From an uncultured Candidatus Altimarinota bacterium (GTDB lineage Bacteria; Patescibacteriota; Gracilibacteria; BD1-5; JAGOOR01): 36,295 nucleotides of DNA. The number at the start of each line of letters is the position of its first letter. Positions within the stretch are counted from its first letter, which is position 1. Shown here one piece after another: positions 29,548-36,295 of the stretch. The position numbers and the translations under genes are program-made. The stretch covers positions 1-36,295 of the forward strand of contig CALEVN010000010.1 in the NCBI GenBank assembly GCA_937924685.1. Direction: 5' to 3'. The notes under the pieces were generated by a model. The model saw nothing but the letters and a program-made list of their open reading frames with translations, searched no databases and was not told where the DNA came from.

Positions 29548-31911
29548 CTACTTCATAAAATACCTCAGAAAATCTCCGTGATTCAAAAATGCCTTCCTCG
29601 AGAAGGCAATTTTTTTGCCTGAAAGCACTTCTGCACATTGCTTTGTGTCTTGTTTTATAATCTGCTTCATAGCGTCAAGTGTTTTCCCACCTTCACTTCC
29701 CCACTCAAGCGTATATTTCCCGAGCTGCATAAAGACACGACGGACGCCGAGTGATGAGAGCCGGAGTCGTGCACGGATCAGGAGGAAAAGATGATCGACG
29801 GCTGATTGTTTGATATCGATACGAGTCTTGAGCGGTTCGATGACTTCTGCAAGTTCTTCCTCACTCCTGACGGATTCAAGTTCACGATAGAAGTGAATCT
29901 TCTCGATGTCTGAACTAAATGCCTCGTCAGGAATATACGCACTGATAGGCAGATCAATCGTCGTATCCACTTTTGATTCTTTTTTTCAGGATTGAAGCTC
30001 TTCGATTTTTTGCTCAAGAAGTTTCAGATAAAAACTCACACCCACATCTCGTGTTTTTCCTGATTGTCGAACACCCAATACATCTCCGACTCAGCGAATT
30101 TCCATATCACGAAGCGCAATCTCAAATCCTGCACCGAGATGCGTGTGATTGGCAATAGTCATAAGGCGTTCTCGTGCTTCATCCTGGAGTTCTGGTTGTC
30201 GATACAGGAGATAACAGATTCCCTGAATTTTTCCTCGTCCTACACGTCCACGGAGTTGGTGGAGTTGTGCGAGTCAGAAATCTTCTGCCTCATCAATGAT
30301 GATCGTATTGGTATCGAGAAAGTTGATACCATTTTCGATGACAGTCGTCGTGAGGAGGACATTGTGCATGCCGAGTTTGAATTCCATGATGCGGTCTTCG
30401 AGTTCGTCAGATGGGAGCTGACCATTCGTGATTACGACTTTTGCTTTTGGAACGAGTGATTCGATTTCTTTCTTGAGAATGGGAAGAGTTTTGATGGTGT
30501 TGTGAACGAAAAATACTTTTCACCCGCGAGCGAGTTCTTCTTCTATGGCGCGTTTGACGATAGTCTGGTCATAGCGAGCGACTGCGGTATGAATCGGCTT
30601 TTTCCCGTGTGGTGGAGTCGAGAGAATTGAGAAATTTTTCACACCAGAGAGAGCGAGATTGAGAGAGCGAGGAATCGGAGTCGCTGAGAGTGCGAGCGTA
30701 TCAACCCCTGCCTTGAGATGCATGATTTTTTCTTTATCTGCTACACCGAATTTATGTTCTTCATCGACGACGACGAGTCAGAGATTGCGAAATTTTATAT
30801 CAGGTGAGAGGAGCCTGTGTGTCCCAATCACACAATGAATCGAGCCATCTTTGAGTCACTTCAAAACGGCATTGATTTCTTTCGTCGTACTCATACGTGT
30901 CATCATCGCTACATTCACGCCAAACGGTTTGAGGCGCTCACGAATTGACTCATAATGCTCATACGCGAGGACCACAAGTGGCGCAAGGAAGATGGTTTGT
31001 TTTTCATTCAAAAAGGCTCGATACACGGCATGGAGAGAAACTTCTGTTTTGCCAAATCCGACGTCACCCGAGAGGAGTCGATCCATGGGTTTTTCACTAT
31101 TCATATCTGCCATAATCGAAGCAATTGCTTCTTCTTGATCGAGCGTGTGTTTGTGTGGAAATGCGACGTGAAATGTCTCTTCTTTCTCTGGAAAATCCAT
31201 CATCGAAACACCACCAGCCATCCGACGAGCGGCATGATTGGCGAGGAGTTCTTCGGCGATTTGTTGGATTTCTTCGTTGGTTTTTGCGAGGATAGTTTTC
31301 CATGCCGGTGAACCCAGACGAGTGAGTGTCGGCGTCGTCTCTCCAACAAATTTACTGACACGATGAAGCTCCTCGACCGGCACAAAGAGTCTATCCTTCT
31401 CGGCGTATTCTATCTCGATATATTCTCGCTCTGTCCCCGATAATGTATTGCGGACGATTCATTGAAAAATACCAACACCGTGAAAGAGATGCACGACAGG
31501 ATCTCCGGCTTTTATCTGCACGAGGAGATCGAGCTGTGGTCGCTTCTTCCGTCGAAATACTCCACCCATAAGTGGTCAAATCAGCTCATCAGTAATCACA
31601 CACTTCCCGTCCATCACAAACGATGGACCTCATAATTTCCACTGGTGTATACGAGCCTCTATCTCATTATCCGCACAAAATTTCTCCATCACAGGTGTCT
31701 GTTTTGTGAGGACGAAAATATTTTTTTGCTTCTTGAGGAACTGAACTAACTCAGAAAGTGTATCGCACTCAACATACTCAATTCCCACACTCAGATGAGC
31801 CGAATCAGTAATCTGATTTATCTCAATCGGCGAGTGCTCACGACGAATCCGCCCGAAATCAGGTGCGAAATCGAGACCAAGAGCGAGGGATTGTGCTTTT
31901 TCAGAAAACAT
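29548..31911 (-). CDS. mfd: transcription-repair coupling factor Mfd, short form
   Basis: 787-residue Mfd, against about 1150 in most bacteria. It lacks the N-terminal UvrB-like module and starts near domain 3. The CarD-like RNA-polymerase interaction domain (AGDPVVHLFHGVGIF, EYAEKDRLFVPVEELHRVSK) is at about residues 110-190. The RecG-like translocase follows, with Walker A GDVGFGKTEV (282-291), DEEHKFGV, SATPIPRSL and QLRGRVGRG. A shortened domain 7 ends the protein. Several TGAs are read as Gly. It should still push stalled RNA polymerase off DNA, but recruitment of UvrA through the UvrB-like part would be lost or done otherwise. It ends one base from the convergent gene's stop. Confidence 0.93.
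29590..29617 (+). terminator. putative terminator inside the 3' end of mfd
   Basis: Stem TGCCTTC / GAAGGCA with a five-base loop, followed by a T-run. It lies 44 bases after the stop of the plus-strand PEP-utilising gene and within the antisense of mfd codons. Confidence 0.55.
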
Positions 31912-31957
31912 ACAAAACAGCTAGAGTATAATATTTATACTATTTTCACAACTATAA
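31912..31957. promoter_or_regulatory. divergent promoter region between mfd and the ATPase-protease gene
   Basis: A 46-base gap drives two genes. Plus-strand -10 candidates are TATAAT 31927-31932 and TATACT 31936-31941. On the minus strand, TTGTGA, 15 bases and TATACT precede the mfd ATG by 13 bases. The two promoters overlap, so they probably compete. Confidence 0.5.
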
Positions 31958-34366
31958 ATGTCTAAGAATAATAGCAAAAAATGCGGCAAAATACTTGTAA
32001 ATAAAGAAAAAATAGGATACGATGAGAAGGTACACATGAACTGAACAATTTTACCATCGGAAAGCCCAAAACACGATATAGATAGAATGCGTGAATATTT
32101 TGCTAATCAGGGATATACCAGAATTGAGATTTTAGGACAAAATTTCATGGCAAATTCTTCACGTAAGTTCTACGATGACGAATGGGTATTACGTGAATTA
32201 GGACAGAATTTTCTCGATGCAAATAGAGCATATCCACGAACAATTAATGGAGTAGAAATATCTGTATCTCAAGCAAATGCAGGAAATAAACATCTCTCAA
32301 TTACAGGAAATTGGTCTTTCAAAGACCCAACTCACCTCATAGTAATGGGTTCAGAAAAAGACAATGTTAATGACGCGGGGGGGAATGGGGCAGGAATAAA
32401 ACAAACAGCCGCAATACTCTTGCAACATAATGACAATTGCGAATTTCACATAAATGGTGAGGGCTGGAAAGTCGAATACAAAAAGGTGACAAAAGCTGAT
32501 ATTCCTGAGCTCGAAAGAGAGCCCTGGATTATTGCTTGTCTGAAAAATACAACAAATACAGGCACTTGTAGTTATGAGGTTACTCTCCCTGAAAGCCACT
32601 CTCTGTTTACTGCTACTGATAGAATACACGATATGTTTGTTTGTGATGAAAATAGTTTTCTACAAAATCCTGACTTTGTTAGTGAAAAACTCACAATAAA
32701 GTGGCCAAAAAATAAAGATGAAATAGGAAGACTATTTATCGCTGGACAAGTAACACCATATACCGAAGAACAAAACAGATGATGAGAAGAGGTGAAAGTT
32801 ACAGCACGTTGGCCCGGCCCTAAAGGTGTCTCGATGGCTATATCAGATGTAGATGCTATTGAGAAACAACGAACTCTCGATCGCTGAAAAAAATCCACCG
32901 AAGATCTGTTCACACTTATTACCGAAGCGACAAGAGGACTCTCACATGAAGAATATATCCAACTCATTACAGGTTCCGAACATATCTGGGCAGGCGATCA
33001 AAGTGCCATATATAGTTGGGATAAAGAAGGATATATGGGGATACTTGTTTGCGCGGTAACTCATCTCGAAAATGTCGAGCCACCGTTCAATATTATGGAG
33101 CTTTTCCCAAACAAAAAATATATTACGTGCTCGAGGAATAAAGAACTCAATAAAAAACTTGAGAAACAAGGCTATATCATTTGCCCTTGCCATTTCGCAA
33201 AACTCCAAATGCCGAAAGCCGAAGACGTCGCTGGAATAGAAGGGATGGCAGATGTGTATTCACCAAATATACGTGAATATGATTTAGAATTCCACGGTGC
33301 ATATATTTATCACAAAGAATCAAATTTTAAAAACTGGAGTCAATATTGGTCAGCATGGAGAAATATATGATTGTGGAAAAAGAAACGGAACGTCTATACC
33401 CATGAACAAATTCTCTCTGACGAACATACAGAAATTCGAGTAAAAAACCAAGATGTTCAAAATATCCGTGACATGATAGGCTATGGGCTAGCACGGGGTT
33501 GGCTCAAGAGTCCTTGCTTTCTCTTAACAGAGAAAAAAATGATTACGTTCGGCTACGACCAGAAATCATGATTGATTATGCGAGTCATGGACAGAGAGTG
33601 AGAAAACACAGATATGCCCTGAATATATCTAAGTACAGATCAATCTCTCTCAGAAAAAGACTTGAGTTACGAAAAGAAGAAGAAATCGTTGTCACCACTT
33701 TTGATGACAACACTCACCGCTTTATTCTTGTTAGGGAGCGGTACAGTTATGTTACAGAAAACTGAAAAAGGAAGAAATATATGGAGAAAAATAGACGAGA
33801 TAGTACACGCTGGACCTGCAGAAGTCACAATGATAACAACTCAAGACAAAATAGAGTCCCTCATAGCAGAATGTAACAACTATAAAATCACACCGAGCAA
33901 ATCAGAGAGTCTATTAATACAAAGAGCATACCAAAAAGAACAAGCTGATGGCATAGCAAACATGAAAGTCATAGAAAATCCCCCTGAAGCAATGAAAAAA
34001 CGTCTCAATAGTATGGTAGCATATTGTGCATTAATTACTGGTGTCGAAGTTAAAGTGCCATTCTTTATTTATCAGTGAGACGGATTCAAATGAGTAAATA
34101 TGGGTAGGAAAAGCATATGAATTCATGAAGAACTCTTAAAGGGAAGTTTTTTTCATGCATTTCCCACATTTCTACATGAAATGGCTCACATGTATGGAGA
34201 GTGACATAACGCAGATTTTCGCGCTGCACTCCAATCATTTTTCAGTAAATCAATACAAACATACGATATTATACTAAAAAAACAGGTAAAAAATGAAGAC
34301 TTAACAGATATGGAAAAATTGATGCTCAGACAGGTCAATATTTGGGAACAAAATGAAGTAAAATAG
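31958..34366 (+). CDS. GHKL-type ATPase fused to a metzincin-like metalloprotease
   Basis: 802 residues in one frame with about 12 TGAs read as Gly. Near the N-terminus is a GHKL-like N-box, ELGQNFLDANRAY (Glu80, Asn84, Asp87). NDAGGNGAGIKQ (about 138-149) fits a glycine-rich ATP-lid motif, and SITGNWSF strands lie between. A middle region of about 400 residues is unassigned and includes a cysteine pair in IICPCHF. A membrane segment (SPLLMTTLTALFLLGSG) is at about 579-600. Near the C-terminus is HEMAHMYGEGH (His740, Glu741, His744, His750), which fits the HExxHxxGxxH zinc site of metzincins. The last Gly of that motif is TGA. ATPase in the cytoplasm and protease across the membrane is an inferred topology; no second segment is seen. 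Confidence 0.65.
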
Positions 34367-34471
34367 AAACTTGATTAAAAAGCTGTTTCTTTTCGTGTGT
34401 TTAATGATAGGGGCAGAGCCAATTATAGGTGGTTTCAGAGAATTATAGATAGTGAATTTTCAGAAAAAGAC

Positions 34472-34477
34472 TATACT
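34472..34477 (+). promoter_or_regulatory. -10 element, leaderless type
   Basis: TATACT, then TCTTCT and ATG at 34484. The preceding 105 bases hold no gene or clear hairpin. Confidence 0.55.
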
Positions 34478-34483
34478 TCTTCT

Positions 34484-35152
34484 ATGAAAAAACTCCTCTC
34501 TCTTATCGCCGTCTGTCTCTGTCTCTGAGCCTGTGCACCACAGGTAACTCCAGCGGACCATGAGACGGCGCAGTATCTCGCTACAAAAAATATCATCAAA
34601 AACTGGGATAGTACGCCAGGAAAATATCAATGGAATGAAAAAATCACACGAGTCGAGGTCGTCGACATGGCACTCGCAATGGCTGATGTGAAGAAAAACA
34701 AGACCTGTCGATGAGACTTTATCGACATACCAAAAACAGAAGAAGATGTCTGTCGTACGATGGAATCAGCAGCCGATCATGACATCATCAGTGCACAAAA
34801 AGATGTCCCACGAGAAAAAAAGAAAGCCCGACCGCACGATGAAATCATCCGTGCAGAAGGGCTTGCGATACTGATGAAAACATGTGAAGACGATGGAGCA
34901 TGGGCAGGATATAGCTATTATTATTCTGCAAATCTTCCATGGGATGGACACGACAGTGGGTACAAGGATATCTATTATTACGGTGCCGAGTGGCAAGCTC
35001 AAGTCTTCTATGAATACGTGAGAAAGATACTCCATGACGATGCACAACTCCATGTAAATCCTTGGGCAACAGTAAAGGCAACTCGGAAAGATGTCCTCGA
35101 ATTTGCAAAAAACATCATGAAGTACAAAGAGAAGCAAATACAACAAAATTAA
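34484..35152 (+). CDS. lipoprotein with SLH-like domain
   Basis: 222 residues. The signal peptide MKKLLSLIAVCLCLGAC ends in a lipobox (LGAC, lipidated Cys at 17) whose Gly is encoded by TGA. The mature part resembles S-layer homology repeats: YLATKNIIKNW, then EKITRVEVVDMALAMADV, DFIDIP, a DHDIISAQ turn, and RAEGLAILMKTC. The C-terminal part, rich in Tyr and Trp (YYYSANLPWDG), repeats the pattern less clearly. The protein would be tethered by lipid and may touch wall polymers through the SLH-like part. Two TGAs are read as Gly. Confidence 0.7.
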
Positions 35153-35177
35153 CAAAAATACGGTTTTTGAGTATACT
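35149..35177 (+). promoter_or_regulatory. promoter, leaderless type
   Basis: TTAACA at 35149-35154, 17-base spacer, TATACT at 35172-35177, then CCCCGC and ATG at 35184. It is the best complete example of the leaderless layout; the -35 overlaps the previous stop codon. Confidence 0.7.
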
Positions 35178-35183
35178 CCCCGC

Positions 35184-35747
35184 ATGAATACCTATGTAGC
35201 GCTCCTCCGTGGCATCAATGTCAGTGGTCAAAAAATGATCAATATGAAAGACTTCAAAGCACTCCTTCTCAAGAATGGTTTTGAAAGTGCGATGACCTAT
35301 ATTCAGAGTGGAAATGTAGTCTTCAAGAGTGATGAAAAAAATACCGAAAATCTCACAGAAAAAATGTGAGAACTGATAAAAAATCATTATGGATTTGAAG
35401 TGCCGATTCTCATCCTGACAGAAAAAAATCTCCTCACAATACTCGAGAAAAATCCGTACAACGATAGTAAAAAAGATATCACGAAACTTCATGTCACTCT
35501 CCTGGATAACATGCCAGAAACATCGCTTCTTTCGAGTACCAGAGATGAAAAATTTCAGAGCGATGAATTTGTCATAGATGGCACAACAATCTATCTCTAT
35601 TGTCCTGATGGATATGGTATGACGAAGTTCTCAACTATGTTCTTCGAGAAAAAACTCGGTGTCACAGCGACAACCAGAAACTGGAAAACGATGGAAGCGC
35701 TCGAAAAACTCGTCAAATGAGAAAATTTAGTTCAGAAACCAGCATAA
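35184..35747 (+). CDS. DUF1697 family protein
   Basis: 187 residues. The N-terminus MNTYVALLRGINVSGQKMIN with MTYIQSGNVVF is the signature of the DUF1697 family, followed by VPILILTEKNL and YGMTKFSTMFFEKKLGV with TTRNWKTMEAL. The family fold is known, but its function is not. Two TGAs are read as Gly: in EKMGELIK, and ten codons before the TAA (KLVKGENLVQKPA). It overlaps the 3' end of the antisense ankyrin ORF by 16 bases. Confidence 0.88.
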
Positions 35748-36260
35748 TATCTATGAGTTTTTTCAAAAACATAAAAAAGACCTTTGCTATATTCTTTTGC
35801 ACCAAGATCTAACATCATTTTAATTGATGCAAGATGACCTCCTTCACATGCACCATAAAGTCCCATATTATAACAAATTGCACCAAGATCTAACATCATT
35901 TTAACGACTGCTTCGTGACCCCCTTTACATGCATAATAAAGTCCAAAATTATAGTATGCACCAAGATCTAACATAATTTTAACGACTGCGTCGTGGCCTC
36001 CTTCACATGCACATATGAGTCCAATATTATAATCAGTAGCACCAATATCTATCAACATTTTTACTATTTTAAGATGGCCTTCTTTACATGCCTTATATAG
36101 TCCACCATTGTAATCATTCGCACCTAAAGATAACATCAATTTAACAATTTCAATATGGCCTCCTTCACATGCACCTATGATACCATCATTATAATCTGTA
36201 CATCCATTTAAAATCATTAAATCGATAATATCTTTTCGATTTTCTTTGCAAGCTTTTTGC
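35732..36260 (-). CDS. partial ankyrin-repeat protein, possibly foreign or chimeric
   Basis: About 176 residues at the contig end, 5' truncated. Five to six ankyrin repeats of the type ACEGGHxxIVKxMLxLGA with a DYNxGL turn, close to those found in giant viruses and some eukaryotes. All 25 glycines use GGN and none uses TGA, unlike the genes around it. The frame ends in TGA at 35732-35734, which in this genome should be Gly. If read through, it would continue antisense into the DUF1697 gene to a TAG at 35597-35599. The apparent start and first six residues (CSSDL) come from adapter and are excluded. It may be a standard-code gene joined by misassembly, or a recent transfer. Confidence 0.6.
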
Positions 36261-36295
36261 AGATCGGAAGAGCACACGTCTGAACTCCAGTCACG
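36261..36295. other. Illumina TruSeq adapter read-through
   Basis: The last 35 bases begin AGATCGGAAGAGCACACGTC and match the common TruSeq adapter to its end (CCAGTCAC), plus one base of index. This is library sequence, not genome. Confidence 0.98.

Noticed and set aside
170..35747. UGA as tryptophan (code 4) or selenocysteine
   Set aside because: TGA falls on conserved glycines, such as FAGIGG and KGTVQ, while conserved Trp are TGG. Sec would need SECIS elements and could not explain over 100 sites.
35810..36180. Near-identical DNA repeats (GCACCAAGATCTAACAT) as a non-coding repeat array
   Set aside because: They are codons of the ankyrin repeats, spaced about 99-102 bases apart as expected for 33-residue units.

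Overview
The window comes from a bacterium that reads UGA as glycine (translation table 25), which points to Candidatus Gracilibacteria (BD1-5/GN02) or Absconditabacteria (SR1). The evidence is internal. Recognisable genes such as folD, mfd, ctpA, a penicillin-binding protein, a DNA methyltransferase and an EcoRII-type nuclease are all interrupted by TGA, and each becomes one full-length protein when TGA is read as Gly. The TGAs fall on conserved glycines. Every gene I accept ends in TAA or TAG, except an ankyrin ORF at the right edge that looks foreign.

Layout. 170-4965 (+): thioredoxin, a YggT-family membrane protein, FolD, two small unknown proteins, a phosphomannomutase/phosphoglucomutase, a TraB-like membrane protein and a small membrane-anchored protein. 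5012-10960 (mostly -): a secreted cysteine-rich repeat protein, tRNA-Lys (+), a class B penicillin-binding protein, a degenerate PriA-like protein, an unknown protein and a HIGH-type nucleotidyltransferase. 11068-23748 (+): two small unknown proteins, an SRPBCC protein, a DUF1398-like protein, an EcoRII-like restriction-modification pair, oligoendopeptidase F, an unknown protein, a secreted protein with a C-terminal anchor, and a 1467-residue protein I cannot assign. 23745-25322 (-): an S41 C-terminal processing peptidase. 25424-29546 (+): a small membrane protein, a HAD phosphatase, a membrane protein with two rhodanese domains, and a PEP-utilising enzyme with rifampin-phosphotransferase-like architecture. 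29548-31911 (-): a short Mfd. 31958-35747 (+): an apparent GHKL-type ATPase fused through a membrane segment to a metzincin-like protease, an SLH-like lipoprotein and a DUF1697 protein. 35732-36260 (-): a partial ankyrin-repeat ORF. 36261-36295: Illumina adapter sequence, not genome.

Expression signals. At least eleven genes have a sigma70-like -10 hexamer (TATAAT, TATACT, TAGAAT, TAAAAT, TACCAT) followed by exactly six bases and then ATG. Transcription would therefore start on or next to the A of the start codon. I saw no convincing Shine-Dalgarno sequences. Leaderless mRNA looks like a normal mode of expression here.

The genes describe a small cell with a peptidoglycan envelope (class B PBP), surface proteins carrying sortase-like or SLH-like anchors, and reduced repair and restart proteins (Mfd without its UvrB-like module, PriA-like without a P-loop). 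The least explained item is the ATPase-membrane-metzincin fusion at 31958-34366.
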